Source: Neorhizobium lilium (GTDB lineage Bacteria > Pseudomonadota > Alphaproteobacteria > Rhizobiales > Rhizobiaceae). From it: 64,000 nt of DNA. Under the pieces are notes generated by a model, which saw nothing but the letters and a program-made list of their open reading frames with translations, was not told the DNA's origin and did not search any database. The stretch is from the NCBI RefSeq assembly GCF_004053875.1, contig NZ_SBIP01000006.1, positions 227,804-291,803 of the forward strand, read 5' to 3'. Positions 35,355 through 44,437 of this stretch are shown one piece after another; the first letter of the stretch is position 1, and each line of letters begins with the position of its first letter. The position numbers were made by a program, and so were the translations under genes.

Positions 35355-36113
35355 TTATGCAATGACCCTGTTTCGGCCCAAGGCTTTAGCCTGATAGAGA
35401 TTTTCGTCGGCCGCTTTCAGGCAGTCTGACGGATCAAAGCCCCGCCGACAATAATATGCTCCTATGCTCGTGGAGATCCGGACCTGGATGCCGGAAGGTG
35501 TTTTCAAGACGATACGGGCGATTTCCTCCCGAACCTCCTCGCATCGACCGCGCATCTGTTCGAACGCCAGATCGCTCTGAAACAGCCCAAATTCCTCACC
35601 TCCAAGACGCCCAGCGAAATCTGAACGGCTTTGGTAGCGGGCGAGGACGAGCCCAACGCAGCGAAGGGCTTCATCTCCGGTCGTATGACCATACCGGTCG
35701 TTGATCGACTTGAAGTGGTCCAGGTCCAGAAACAGCAGGGCTCCGGTCCCACCTCGTTGACTCGTCAAAGCCAGATCTTCCATGAATGCGCTTCTTGTCA
35801 GAACGCCGGTCAGGCCGTCGCTGCGAGACTGAATACGGAGGGTTTCATAAGCATCAGCCAATTTGTTTAGAGCTTCTTTCGTCGCTGCCTCTGCCCGTCG
35901 CACTTTATCCGACTGGGTGAAATGCAGCGCCGACGCCGGGATCGATATGGCCAGCGGACAAAATATGGTCATGAGCAGGCCCGCGCCCGCAACTTCACCG
36001 CCCAACAACGGCACAATGCTGAACGAGATCGCCAGCGAGGCCAACACCGATAGCAATCCCGTGACAATCGATTTTTCTACAGTACGACGCATAAATATCA
36101 CCGTGAGAAACAT
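35355..36113 (-). CDS. Membrane-anchored diguanylate cyclase (GGDEF)
   Basis: 252 residues. Two hydrophobic spans (about 15-37 and 40-60) anchor it in the inner membrane, followed by a short coiled coil (KVRRAEAATKEALNKLADAYE) and a GGDEF domain with DGLTGVLTRSAF, DLDHFKSINDRYGH and GGEEF at 171-175, so it should make cyclic di-GMP. The inhibitory RxxD site is absent: the residue three before the Asp is Ser (SRSD). An ATG at 36092 with GGTGA upstream is a plausible alternative start. It ends close to the convergent DUF4238-like gene. Confidence 0.88.
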   Translation of the reverse strand: MFLTVIFMRRTVEKSIVTGLLSVLASLAISFSIVPLLGGEVAGAGLLMTIFCPLAISIPASALHFTQSDKVRRAEAATKEALNKLADAYETLRIQSRSDGLTGVLTRSAFMEDLALTSQRGGTGALLFLDLDHFKSINDRYGHTTGDEALRCVGLVLARYQSRSDFAGRLGGEEFGLFQSDLAFEQMRGRCEEVREEIARIVLKTPSGIQVRISTSIGAYYCRRGFDPSDCLKAADENLYQAKALGRNRVIA

Positions 36114-36353
36114 GAAATTCTATGAACCTTACGAATTTGAGGTGGACTGAAACACTTTCGTAAAAGTCGACTCATGTGCCCAATATTTGGAAAATTGGCC
36201 TCTAGCATTAACGCGGGCGGAACCTTGCCGTATAGTGGCTTGCGGGGTGTCACGTAACACGAGCTTCAGATTGTGGTCACAGAGATCGTTTAGGTCCTTC
36301 GGCAACACGGTCCGGACGAAAATTTGAAGGTGAACACAGAGCATTGATGATGA

Positions 36354-37168
36354 GTGAAAAAAACGATCGAAACATCCCATGGACGGATCGCAGTCTACGA
36401 CACAGCCGGCAGTGAAATCCCCCTCCTCATGATCCACGCCAATTCGGTCTGCAAGGAAACATTCCATTTCCAGATCGAGGCTCTCACCGGAAAACGCCGG
36501 ATCATCGCCGTCGACCTGCCGGGCCATGGTCAGTCTTCCGACGCCATCGACCCGCTGCGCACGTACAACTTCAATGGATATGCCGACGCCATCTGCGAAG
36601 TAATTGAAGCACTCGACGTCGTTCGCTTCGCCATGCTCGGCCACTCTCTCGGCGGCCATGTCGCCTTGGAACTCATGAGGCTCCTGCCAGAAAAGATCAC
36701 TGGGACGATGATCTTTGGCACACCGCCAATCCCACCGGGCCCTGAAGGTGCAGCGCTAGGCTTTGTTCCCAATCCGGAATTCGCATACACGGGAAAGCAG
36801 ATCCTCACCGACCGGGAAATCGACATGGTCGTTGTGCTCGCGCTCGGATCGGACGCCGTCCACGATGAGTTTGGAAAACCGCTGTCAGACGAACAGACGG
36901 GCGCTCGCGCGAGTTGATGATCGACGCAGCCCTTTCCGGAAAGCACCCGGATCAGCGAACCCTTGTCAAAACGTCGCGCATTCCGCTGGCAATCGTCAAC
37001 GGCGCTGACGACCCCGTGATCAATCTCGACTACATCGACAGCCTGACTTTCGCCAACCTCTGGAACCGCGGAGCGGTTCGTGTCGAAAATGCCGGACACG
37101 GTCTCCACTGGCAAAGGCACAAGGAGTTCAACGTCCTGCTGGATAACTTCCTCACCAGCGTTGCGTGA
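36354..37168 (+). pseudogene. Alpha/beta hydrolase, frameshifted
   Basis: Two frames together encode one hydrolase. Frame A (GTG 36354 to 36917) has HANSVCKETFHFQ, VDLPGHGQS and GHSLGG (S98). Frame B (to 37168) has the remaining triad: NGADDPVINLDY (Asp) and ENAGHGLHW (His). The switch falls near 36905-36917. A second likely indel is at the seven-A run 36357-36363: the upstream ATG at 36350 would read MSEKTIETSHG with six As. The protein as annotated lacks the Asp and His, so it is probably dead, unless the indels are sequencing errors. Confidence 0.8.
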
Positions 37169-37194
37169 GACGGAAACAGGGCCGAATATCACCA

Positions 37195-37425
37195 TCTCAT
37201 CCCGCCTGCTGATCGTTCCCGGAATTGGCGCGCATCAAGGCCATCAGCATCGGGCCTAGGGAAAACTCACCCTTCTCCGCCCGTTGCGTCAGATGGCGTA
37301 GATAGCCACGGCCGAGTTGATCTGCCCGCCCCACTCAAGAATGGAAGCTATCGCGGCTGCCGTTTTTTTTGGCCCAATGTTTCGCAGCCGGCTAGGCGCT
37401 CCGGGCTAAAGCCGAACATCGGTCC
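37195..37425 (-). pseudogene. Decayed repC C-terminal fragment
   Basis: Read on the minus strand in shifting frames, the DNA gives TAAAAIASILEWGGQINS, then GGYLRHLTQRAEKGEFSLGP, then MLMALMRANSGNDQQAG. This matches the C terminus of the intact RepC at 38913-40142 (AAVAVAGILERANFINSPGG, YLRDLTRRTSRGEFSLGPMI). Stops and frameshifts interrupt it. It is a relic of a second repC, about 1.5 kb downstream of the live one. Confidence 0.72.
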
Positions 37426-37666
37426 GCGACCACGGCAGCCTACTTCCTCTGCAGTAACCTTCGTCTGAAAAAGTCATCAATAGTTCGCACCTGCCGCGCA
37501 ACTGGGTCGTAAGCCAATCTTGCGAGGTTCATCGAGTTCAACCACGGCGCCCAACTCAGACCCGCCCGACCTTACCGGAATGAGGCCGAAGTTGTGACTT
37601 AGAGGGGAGGCGGGAGGACCGAAAGGGACGGGTGAAAATATGCTGCATTTTTAGTAAGTTAAAAGC

Positions 37667-37682
37667 ATTCGCAGCTGCGAAC
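37667..37682. promoter_or_regulatory. parS: parS-like palindrome 1
   Basis: ATTCGCAGCTGCGAAC contains the perfect 14-bp palindrome TTCGCAGCTGCGAA. It fits the repABC centromere pattern GTTNNNNGCNNNNAAC at all fixed positions except the first base. It lies downstream of repC, one of the known parS locations. Probable RepB binding site. Confidence 0.6.
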
Positions 37683-37833
37683 TCTACGTCTTCGGCGACA
37701 CGAGATAGTTGAGGGTCTCGGCAACCCGACCGCATTAGGATCCTACGCCGGTGCGCAGCCAACATAGATACGATGGAGCATCGCCGCGAAAACACTGTTC
37801 GAAAAAACGTTAACATTTCAGTGGCCTAGGGGC

Positions 37834-37849
37834 ATTCGCAGGTGCGAAC
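37834..37849. promoter_or_regulatory. parS: parS-like palindrome 2
   Basis: ATTCGCAGGTGCGAAC matches the first site at 15 of 16 bases (17 of 18 with flanks GC). A half-site GTTCGCACCTGC, its reverse complement over 12 bases, lies at 37483-37494. Repeated sites strengthen the partition-site call. Confidence 0.5.
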
Positions 37850-37949
37850 CGTCCATCGCATGGATAACCTTCGTCATGGATCAAAGGAGGTAGCAACTCG
37901 ATCCGGCATTGTTCGGTGAGGCAAGCGCCTTTGTTGGCCCAAAATACCG

Positions 37950-38221
37950 CGCCTCCGACCGAACAATCCGCTACAAGCGATCGGGCGGGGGAGGGACATT
38001 CGCGCGGATGATGGAACCGCTCGCGGAGGATGGCGTCGAGCCGAAGACTGTAACATTCGCCGCCGTTCACCCCAAGGCGCACTGAACGGCTCCCCTCTGA
38101 GGGTAAAAAGAGCGGTTTTTCTAACCTGATTGATCAAAGCAAATGCGGTATGAAAACCAACCATCTTTCCGTCCTGATATCGAATGGGCGTCAGTTGGGT
38201 TCTTTGAGGACAGAAGCAGGA
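37950..38221 (+). pseudogene. Decayed IS5-family transposase fragment
   Basis: One frame reads TIRYKRSGGGGTFARMMEPL, AEDGVEPKTVTFAAVHPKAH and a stop; a shifted frame continues EGKKSGFSNLIDQSKCGMKT, NHLSVLISNGRQLGSLRTEA. This follows the IS5/IS427-type transposase order (FARMMEGLAAEG, PKTVMIDATYLKAHRT, RGKKGxxGRLIGRTKGGMNTKLHAV). It has stops and a frameshift; neither end of an IS was found. Confidence 0.62.
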
Positions 38222-38224
38222 TAG

Positions 38225-38912
38225 TCCCCCTACCGCCGACCTTACGGTACGTGCAGCGGTTGCTTGGTAATCATGGGATGACGCCTCGTTCCGGGGACGC
38301 TCTCAGGTGAAGACAATCCGGCCGGGCATTAGACCATATGGCATCCTACAGGATGCTTTTGGGCGGTCCGGTGTGCCAGGGCTTCGTGCCCATCTCCGCA
38401 CCGCCATGACGAGCCGCATCGATCACGCCCTTACGACCAGCCAGTGCGGCGTCACCATGCAAGAACGGGACGCCCGCGTCGTTTCCGCGACGCAGGCTAA
38501 GGGATCACCGTGCCCTCCGAAAGATCAGGGCGACGTCGCCTTCGGCCGCCGCGGGCAGTAGGCGGCGTAGGCTGGTTCGGGGATGCCTGTGGGTGCGGAG
38601 CTGCGCGTGATCGGGACAATGAGGATGCGGTTTGCCAACTCCATTGAACCGATGCGTAAGGGTCGAAACAGAACGCCGGTTCCAGGTTACCGCTATCCAA
38701 ACCGTTCGCTGAACAAGAAAATTTTGTGCAGTTGGGCGCGATCTCAATAGGACTTCCTCATGACCAGCTGTCGGGGGAGGGGAGGGGGATGTTGGTAGAC
38801 GGCACCACTAGCAGCGGCGCGGCGCGGGATCAGTTGACACCCCACCGTTAGCTCCTTGTGACGATGACAGACCGGGCCCCGTGAACCGGAAATTATCACT
38901 TTGCCCCGTTTC
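38225..38912. other. Non-coding/decayed DNA downstream of repC
   Basis: About 690 bases with no convincing gene. Short frames exist on both strands but have no family-like motif. Together with the relics to the left this forms a 1.7-kb degenerate zone between the frameshifted hydrolase and repC; an rho-independent end for the rep operon was not evident. Confidence 0.45.
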
Positions 38913-40142
38913 TTAAGTGCCGCTCTGACATCCCGCGTGTCGTAGCGCATGTCCGCTCGACTTCAGAAGAGCAACAATCATTGGCCCCAACGAGAATTCG
39001 CCGCGGCTAGTACGACGAGTTAGGTCTCGAAGGTAACCTCCTGGGGAATTGATAAAATTCGCTCGCTCTAGAATACCTGCCACCGCGACTGCCGCATTCT
39101 CTGGCCCCATCGCTTCGCATGCGTCTTGGTATGCAGACGGACTGACACCCAACGTCGAGCGAACCACCACTGCGGCCGACATCAAATCTCGCCAGTTACC
39201 GATCATCCCGCCGGGCCCATAGTCTGCGATCGTCGGGCAGGCCCTCAAGATCAACGCCAACGGAAACGCCTTCATCGGTTCACTTTTCTGCCGCCTCTTG
39301 GGCTCCGATTTTCCGTCCTGCTCTTTTTCAGAGCTTGGTTCAAGTTCATTAAGAGATTCGGTTTTTGAATTCTGTATGTGGCGCTCGATTTGAGCATCAT
39401 TGGTGCTTATTTTTTCGGAATTATCGAGAAAATCCAGCTGGTTGACGACCTCTTGCTGCAATATCTCCATCTCGGAGAGCGTTGCCTCCACGTCCGAAAG
39501 CGTCGGGGTCCGGGGAATCCTACCAACCAGACGGACATACCTGTCCTCGAGCCCCTGCCAATCACCGTCAGCGCCCTCTTCCATGGCTGCCGAAATTAGC
39601 TTGCGGACATCCCGGCGGCAGATCGTTAAGCTTTCCTTGGCAATCCGGAAGGTCGCGCGATCGGCTAGAACTTGCTGCGCCCGAGCGGCCAATTCTTCGG
39701 ATCTGGCGAGAAGCGGCGACAAATCGAATCCGAATGCCGTCTCCACTTGGCCGGTTTTATCCTTGCGCGCATATCGCTTGCCGTTTGCGCTGTCCTTGCG
39801 GACAATCAGACCAGCTTGCACTAACATAGCGATATGTCTGCGCAGAGTGGCTCCCGCCATCCCGTGAGCGCGTAGCGACAATTGATAGTTCGATGGGAAA
39901 ACAACGAGCTTAGCATCCTGGCGCAGTTCGGTCTCCGGATAGAAGCTCAAAAGCGCGTCGAGTACGGCAAGGCTATTCGTCTGGATTCCAAGCGTTTCTC
40001 TTGCGGCGGATGCGTCTCTGAAGACTTTCCATTTATCGGCAGTCTTTCCCTGCCTGATGTCGGCCAGCGCCGTTTGATGCCGCACGAGAGAAAGCGTCAT
40101 CGGCCGCCGCCCAAAGGGCGTCGTTACATTTCTTGTTTGCAT
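38913..40142 (-). CDS. repC: Plasmid replication initiator RepC
   Basis: 409 residues. The opening TTPFGRRPMTLSLVRHQ, the block KWKVFRDASAARETLGI and the DNA-binding LSLRAHGMAGATLRRHIAMLVQAGLI segment are standard RepC. The C terminus has TIADYGPGGMIGNWRDLMSAAVVVRSTLGVSPSAY and GGYLRDLTRRTSRGEFSLGPM. RepC binds oriV, which in this family lies inside repC, and starts replication. AAAGGTGA precedes the ATG. The expression level is expected to be set by the antisense RNA in the repB-repC gap. It is intact, unlike the relic at 37195-37425. Confidence 0.95.
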   Translation of the reverse strand: MQTRNVTTPFGRRPMTLSLVRHQTALADIRQGKTADKWKVFRDASAARETLGIQTNSLAVLDALLSFYPETELRQDAKLVVFPSNYQLSLRAHGMAGATLRRHIAMLVQAGLIVRKDSANGKRYARKDKTGQVETAFGFDLSPLLARSEELAARAQQVLADRATFRIAKESLTICRRDVRKLISAAMEEGADGDWQGLEDRYVRLVGRIPRTPTLSDVEATLSEMEILQQEVVNQLDFLDNSEKISTNDAQIERHIQNSKTESLNELEPSSEKEQDGKSEPKRRQKSEPMKAFPLALILRACPTIADYGPGGMIGNWRDLMSAAVVVRSTLGVSPSAYQDACEAMGPENAAVAVAGILERANFINSPGGYLRDLTRRTSRGEFSLGPMIVALLKSSGHALRHAGCQSGT

Positions 40143-40236
40143 TGTCTTTCACCTTTTAGAAGGCAAAAGAAATCCGCTCACCAAAACGGTGCCAAAAGCT
40201 CTTGACGAGGATTCGTGGAAATGCGATTCTGTGTTT

Positions 40237-40290
40237 CTCAGGACTACAGAATGAGGTTCCACGACGGCAACGTTGTTGGGGCCTTTTTCT
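40237..40290 (+). ncRNA. repE: Predicted repABC counter-transcribed RNA (ctRNA/RepE, incompatibility factor)
   Basis: In repABC plasmids a ctRNA of about 55 nt is made against the repB-repC gap. Here, on the strand opposite to repABC, TTGACG (40202-40207) and GATTCT (40225-40230) are spaced 17 bases, which puts the start near 40237, and a T-rich run (CCTTTTTCTTTT) ends near 40290, giving about 54 nt. The same region can fold as nested stems: CGTGGAA/TTCCACG (40214/40257) and ATTCTGT/ACAGAAT (40226/40246), relevant for the repC leader. Exact ends are predictions. Confidence 0.6.
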
Positions 40291-40297
40291 TTTACGC

Positions 40298-41278
40298 CTA
40301 TCCTCCCTGTTTTCGCTTATGATTCGACAAGTGTGCCTCGTAGAGGGCGGGCACCTGCTCGAGCAAAAAGGCCGCAAATTCGGGCGTAGCCTTCCTATCG
40401 ATTGTAATTTCGAGCTTTGTTTTATTCTGCGTGATCTGGCCTAAGCGAGCGCCGGTCGGGCTCGACAGCACTGTAGGCGCTCCGCGCGCTACCCGCGTCG
40501 GCCTCAAGTGGTTTAAGACAACTTTGAAGCGCTCCTCCGAATTGAGAGCTTGCACACTCTCAGATCTGGCCATGGCGATCACCTCCGGCGTTTCATTCGC
40601 CTTTTCAAGTAAATCCGCCAATTGCCGCCAGTTCGGCCGGCCAACGCCAGGGGCGGGACCGATTGCGTCAATCAGATCTTCAGGTAACGCGTCAACGAGC
40701 TGGAGCATCGTCGACAACGTCGTCTTATCAACCGACAGCGAAGACACGATCACGTCCCGAGAAAAGCGCTCCTTGAGCCGTGCAGCGAACCGAGCCTTTT
40801 CAATGAACGTTAGATCTTCACGCTCATTGTTCTCTTGGCCCTGCGCAATAACGAGCTGTTCGTCAGTCAGGTTGCGAACAATTGCTTTCGCCTTGAGACC
40901 GAGTTCTTTCAGTGCGCGGAGGCGACGGTGACCGAAGGCAACCTGATACCGACCATCGTCGTCAGGATGTAGACGCACCAGAATTGGTACTTGCTGTCCT
41001 TGTTCTTGAATTGACACTCTCAGCCCATCAATAGAGCTTTCCATACGGTCTTGCACAAATGACGGGTCGATCAGCCCGGTATCAATATCGATGACCGGCT
41101 GCCCGTCGATGAGGCTTTTTTCTATCTCGTCGGCACGGCGGCTTCGGTCATTCAGATCGCCCACCGACTTCTTTATTGCCGACATTGGATTGCTGGTTCC
41201 GTGCAGCGGACGCTCGTGGGGTGGAGCTCCCGAAGTGGCGGGCGCAGGAAGGTCAGCGAAGAGATTCTTGCGGCTCAT
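40298..41278 (-). CDS. repB: Plasmid partition protein RepB (ParB family)
   Basis: About 326 residues, starting SRKNLFADLPAPA as in other RepB proteins. The ParB domain follows with VPILVRLHPDDDGRYQVAFGHRRLRALKELG (the GHRR motif of the CTP-binding box) and NNEREDLTFIEKARFA, then an HTH (RDVIVSSLSVDKTTLSTMLQLV). It binds parS and works with RepA in segregation. The ATG at 41278 overlaps the repA stop (ATGA) and has GGGGAGG upstream; an ATG at 41290 is in frame but lies within repA. Confidence 0.95.
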   Translation of the reverse strand: MSRKNLFADLPAPATSGAPPHERPLHGTSNPMSAIKKSVGDLNDRSRRADEIEKSLIDGQPVIDIDTGLIDPSFVQDRMESSIDGLRVSIQEQGQQVPILVRLHPDDDGRYQVAFGHRRLRALKELGLKAKAIVRNLTDEQLVIAQGQENNEREDLTFIEKARFAARLKERFSRDVIVSSLSVDKTTLSTMLQLVDALPEDLIDAIGPAPGVGRPNWRQLADLLEKANETPEVIAMARSESVQALNSEERFKVVLNHLRPTRVARGAPTVLSSPTGARLGQITQNKTKLEITIDRKATPEFAAFLLEQVPALYEAHLSNHKRKQGG

Positions 41279-42501
41279 GACCTCCCCCACGTTCTTTTTA
41301 TCAGTCCCTCGATCTCTGCATTCACGCTGTTCATCGATTCCAAAGCGCGATCGTATGTGGCCCGTGTAAATTGATTGCGATCGACCTCGAAAAGTGTCTG
41401 GTTAGTTAGGCCGGCATCCGAAATGGCGGTGCTCTTAACCATTGAGTTGACCATTACGTGGCTGCCGAAAAGAGATCGTAGGAATGCTACCATTTGATGC
41501 TGGGGACCGTCAGAGGGCTCAAAGCGAGTGATCAGGTAGCGCATCCAGTTCTGCTTATCGTCGGCTCCTGCGGCCGCGATTGTATCCATCAGATCGCTCG
41601 TCATGGCTAGGAACTGATTCATCGATAGAACGTCAAGCATCTGGGGGTGAACCGTGATGAGCACCGAGGTGGCGGCAGTGAGCGCGGAAAGCGTTAGATA
41701 CCCAAGCTGGGGCGGGCAGTCGATAACAACCACGTCATAGAGATCGCGAATGTCATCAATGGCATCTGAAACCCGCGCAAAGAAAAGCTTGTCCCTAGAT
41801 TCCCGCTTTGAAAGCGCCATAGGCGTGGTGTGCTCGAATTCCATAAGCTCGAGGTTGCCAGGGATCAGGTGCAGGTCAGGGATATATGTCGCCCTGACGA
41901 TATCTTGGATTGGACGCCGCTCTTCATCGTAGCGGATAGCACCGTAGATCGTATCGTTCGGCCCGACATCAAGCTCAGGCTGGCTGCCAAACAATGCGGA
42001 CATACTCGCTTGGGGATCCAGATCGATAGCGAGGACGCGATAGCCCCTCAGAGCAAGGTACTGAGCAAGATGCGTCGCTGTTGTGGTTTTACCAGATCCG
42101 CCCTTGAAATTCATAACGGCAAGCACCTGAAGCGCCTCATTTGGCCGACGATGCGGGAGATATCGTCCAGCAGGGCGGCTTCCGGCATCCATATACTGAC
42201 GTATCTTCGCAAGATCGCTGACCGAATAAGTGCGGCGATTGCCCGGTCCTGACGCGACCTTGAAATTCAGATTTTCATCCTTTTCCATTTCGCTGACAAT
42301 CGTGCGCAGATAGCCCTCGGCGAAATCGAACAGTTTTTCGGCCTCCGCAGGTGAAAAATTTCGGATTGTTTTTCTCGCGTGCGGCGGAAACATCTTGGTT
42401 TGGTAGGCTTGCAGTTGCGCCGAAAGCGTGCGCGAATGAGCACGAACGAGCTCTCGAAACCCGGAAAACTCCTCTTCAGCGCCAATATCCAAATTTACCA
42501 T
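41275..42501 (-). CDS. repA: Plasmid partition ATPase RepA (ParA family)
   Basis: 408 residues. The N-terminal 100 include a DNA-binding region (RTYSVSDLAKIRQYMDAG). The deviant Walker A is KGGSGKT (133-139), Walker A' is AIDLDPQASMSALFG, and Walker B is DVVVIDCPPQLGYLTL. It drives segregation and represses the repABC operon together with RepB. First gene of the operon, with a promoter expected in the following 600 bases. Confidence 0.95.
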   Translation of the reverse strand: MVNLDIGAEEEFSGFRELVRAHSRTLSAQLQAYQTKMFPPHARKTIRNFSPAEAEKLFDFAEGYLRTIVSEMEKDENLNFKVASGPGNRRTYSVSDLAKIRQYMDAGSRPAGRYLPHRRPNEALQVLAVMNFKGGSGKTTTATHLAQYLALRGYRVLAIDLDPQASMSALFGSQPELDVGPNDTIYGAIRYDEERRPIQDIVRATYIPDLHLIPGNLELMEFEHTTPMALSKRESRDKLFFARVSDAIDDIRDLYDVVVIDCPPQLGYLTLSALTAATSVLITVHPQMLDVLSMNQFLAMTSDLMDTIAAAGADDKQNWMRYLITRFEPSDGPQHQMVAFLRSLFGSHVMVNSMVKSTAISDAGLTNQTLFEVDRNQFTRATYDRALESMNSVNAEIEGLIKRTWGRS

Positions 42502-43113
42502 GTTTAGGTTTGCCTTGCCCAGTTTGCGGAACTTTGCCGGAAAACGGCTGAAGTCCGAGACTAGGTAAAGACCGATTCTGTTGGATGAGCAAGTCTTTTA
42601 AAGTTAACCACGCGTTAAGGGGAACGCGCCCCAAAGGCACACCGCGCTAAAACGGATAGTAGTATCAATCGGTTGACATTGGTGAATGGCCGATGCGAAT
42701 TTCAAGGAAAAGTATCGATAATCTGCGACGCCGCAACCAGGGAGTCGCCTGAGCGAAGTCCGATCGTTGCCCCGCGTCGGCTTCAGTATTGCATCCTTAG
42801 CCCGACCTGAAAACGCCAGCGCATACAAAATGTCCAATGGTGTGCGGCGAGAGTCCCTGGTTGGCTTCTGCGGTGGCTGAGTTGGCCGTGCGATCCTGTT
42901 CTGTGCGCTTGTGACGGAACGGTGTATTCTGTATGGCAAGGCGACCCTTTCGGCGGACCCTACAAAAGCGAGTTCGCCGCATCGCTGCCCTGGGTCGGAT
43001 TGGCGCGCTGGCGACGGCCCAATCGGCTTCGTGGCGCGCGATGTCATGGCGGCCCGATCTTTACACGACGACCGCCTCGAGTTGATTAACCGAGGCTGCC
43101 CTCTCGGGATCCC
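42502..43113. other. repA upstream region, no gene
   Basis: 612 bases between repA and ssb. The rep operon promoter must lie at the left side: an imperfect inverted repeat GTTAACCACGCGTTAA occurs near 42603-42618 and could be a RepA operator. The long minus-strand frame at 42604-43047 has no family-like features and no ribosome site, so it is not called. Confidence 0.45.
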
Positions 43114-43443
43114 TCACTGGTCCAAGCGTGGCTTGCTTTTAGAAACAAGATTGAAGAGCTGAACAATGACGTCAGTTGTGTAGACGGCTGCCCCATCTCT
43201 GTCGTAACTCGAATTTGCGACGCGGGATTCTACGTAGACGAGATCCCCTTGCCCGACGTTCTCCTCGATCCACTTCGCTTGCTCTTTATCGAGCACCGTC
43301 ACCTGGACCCAGTCGGTCGCAGATTTCATTTCCGCGCCGGCATGCCAATCGCGATTAGTTGCGATATTCACCTTCAGGACGTTCTTGAGCGCCACGACGT
43401 TGCCCACATGGCCAAGAAGTGTATGGCGGTTGACGCTGCGCAT
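43114..43443 (-). CDS. ssb: Single-stranded DNA-binding protein (SSB-like, OB fold)
   Basis: 109 residues: HTLLGHVGNVVALKNVLKVNIATNRDW, then TDWVQVTVLDKEQAKWIEENVGQGDLVYVESRVANSSY, the SSB OB-fold order. It lacks the long acidic tail (the C terminus is KSKPRLDQ), as in many plasmid-borne SSBs. It probably protects the single strand entering or replicating in the recipient. The ATG at 43443 has AAGGAAGG about ten bases upstream; a frame continues to 43539 but overlaps the next gene. Confidence 0.85.
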   Translation of the reverse strand: MRSVNRHTLLGHVGNVVALKNVLKVNIATNRDWHAGAEMKSATDWVQVTVLDKEQAKWIEENVGQGDLVYVESRVANSSYDRDGAAVYTTDVIVQLFNLVSKSKPRLDQ

Positions 43444-43477
43444 GGGATTTAAACCTTCCTTAACTGAAGAAAACCGT

Positions 43478-43981
43478 TTAATCGTGCAATTCGAACCAAT
43501 GCCGTTCGGTACGGCCGGAGGTGTCGTTCTCGATGTCAAAAAAATAGGGCTCCGACCTCAATGGCCTGAGCAGGGAAATAGTTCGTATGCAGTCACCTTG
43601 TCTGTCGGAGTTATGAAAGCCGTGAACCCCTCCTTGGCAAGTGTTGACTGTCTTGACGCAAAGGTTCTGCTCTGTCGCGAACCCGTTGCGATCCTGGCTG
43701 CGGCCGACCTGATAGCCGCTTGGGCAATCCGAGTATCGCTCGTATCCAGGCGCGCCCGTGCCGGCTTCGCGGCAAACGGGCCAGTCGAAACCGGGCTTCT
43801 TCATCGCCGATATCAACCGCTTCATCGGGGGATGGCATGCCGGGACACCGCGCCAAGTTGGGTCGGACGAAGAGGCACACAGCAGGACTTCACAACCCCA
43901 TTCGTCTGCACTGGCCGGGGTAACGAAAGGGCCGGGGTACAACAGAACACCAGCGACGATAATCGTGATTTTGAAAGACAT
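43478..43981 (-). CDS. Exported TrbM-like conjugal transfer protein
   Basis: About 167 residues with a signal peptide (FKITIIVAGVLLYPGPFVTPASA-DEW). The mature start WGCEVLLCASSSDPTWRGVPACHPPMKRLISAMKKPGFDWPVC follows the TrbM pattern of a Cys pair, a C-x-P-P and a short helix. Several conserved cysteines suggest disulfides in the periplasm. TrbM is associated with mating-pair formation regions; its role is not defined. GGAAGG lies six bases from ATG 43981. It is divergent from the XRE gene at 44028, with only 46 bases in between. Confidence 0.68.
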   Translation of the reverse strand: MSFKITIIVAGVLLYPGPFVTPASADEWGCEVLLCASSSDPTWRGVPACHPPMKRLISAMKKPGFDWPVCREAGTGAPGYERYSDCPSGYQVGRSQDRNGFATEQNLCVKTVNTCQGGVHGFHNSDRQGDCIRTISLLRPLRSEPYFFDIENDTSGRTERHWFELHD

Positions 43982-44010
43982 CGGCAACCTTCCCGTTCAA
44001 TTCAACAAGT

Positions 44011-44024
44011 TAAATATAATTAAT
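44011..44024. promoter_or_regulatory. AT-rich motif TAAATATAATTAAT (copy 1)
   Basis: It lies in the 46-base divergent gap between the TrbM-like gene and the XRE regulator. The same core TATAATTAA recurs upstream of virB1, the 54.36-kb gene and virB8. Either a strong -10 (TATAAT) or a regulator site. Confidence 0.45.
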
Positions 44025-44027
44025 CAG

Positions 44028-44294
44028 ATGGCCACGAGCAAGCGAAAGAAAGCCGATACCGATCTCGGCACGATGATCCTGCGAAACATCGCAGCCACGA
44101 TGGAACGCGAGCGGGAGCGGCGCGGCCTGAACAAGAAGGAACTCGCTCATCTCTGCGAGATGACTTCGCCCTATTACCTGCGGATCCTCGACGGATCGGC
44201 CAACCCTTCGCTGCAGGTGATTACTCGGATCAGTACGAATTTGAAAATTCCCTTGCAGGAACTGATGATGGGGCAAAAATCCGGCAACCCGTGA
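44028..44294 (+). CDS. XRE-family HTH regulator
   Basis: 88 residues: LGTMILRNIAATMERERERRGLNKKELAHLCEMTSPYYLRILDGSANPSLQVITRISTNLKIPLQELM, a Cro/CI-type five-helix domain with little else. It is preceded by an AT-rich motif shared with the T4SS promoters, so it may regulate both itself and the virB genes. ATG 44028 opens right at the start of the domain. Confidence 0.83.
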   Translation: MATSKRKKADTDLGTMILRNIAATMERERERRGLNKKELAHLCEMTSPYYLRILDGSANPSLQVITRISTNLKIPLQELMMGQKSGNP

Positions 44295-44437
44295 TTTAAG
44301 CCGTGCTCTCGCCCAGGGCTGGTTCGCGACATCCAAGAAAACGTGCCGAGCGCTCCTATTGGAGCCTATCGACGCAGACGTGAGTAAATTATATTTATCT
44401 TTCCGACGCCAAGGCAGCTTAAAAGCGAGTGGGTGAG

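Noticed and set aside
42604..43047. 147-codon minus-strand frame upstream of repA
   Set aside because: No ribosome site and no recognisable composition; the region is more likely rep operon control DNA.
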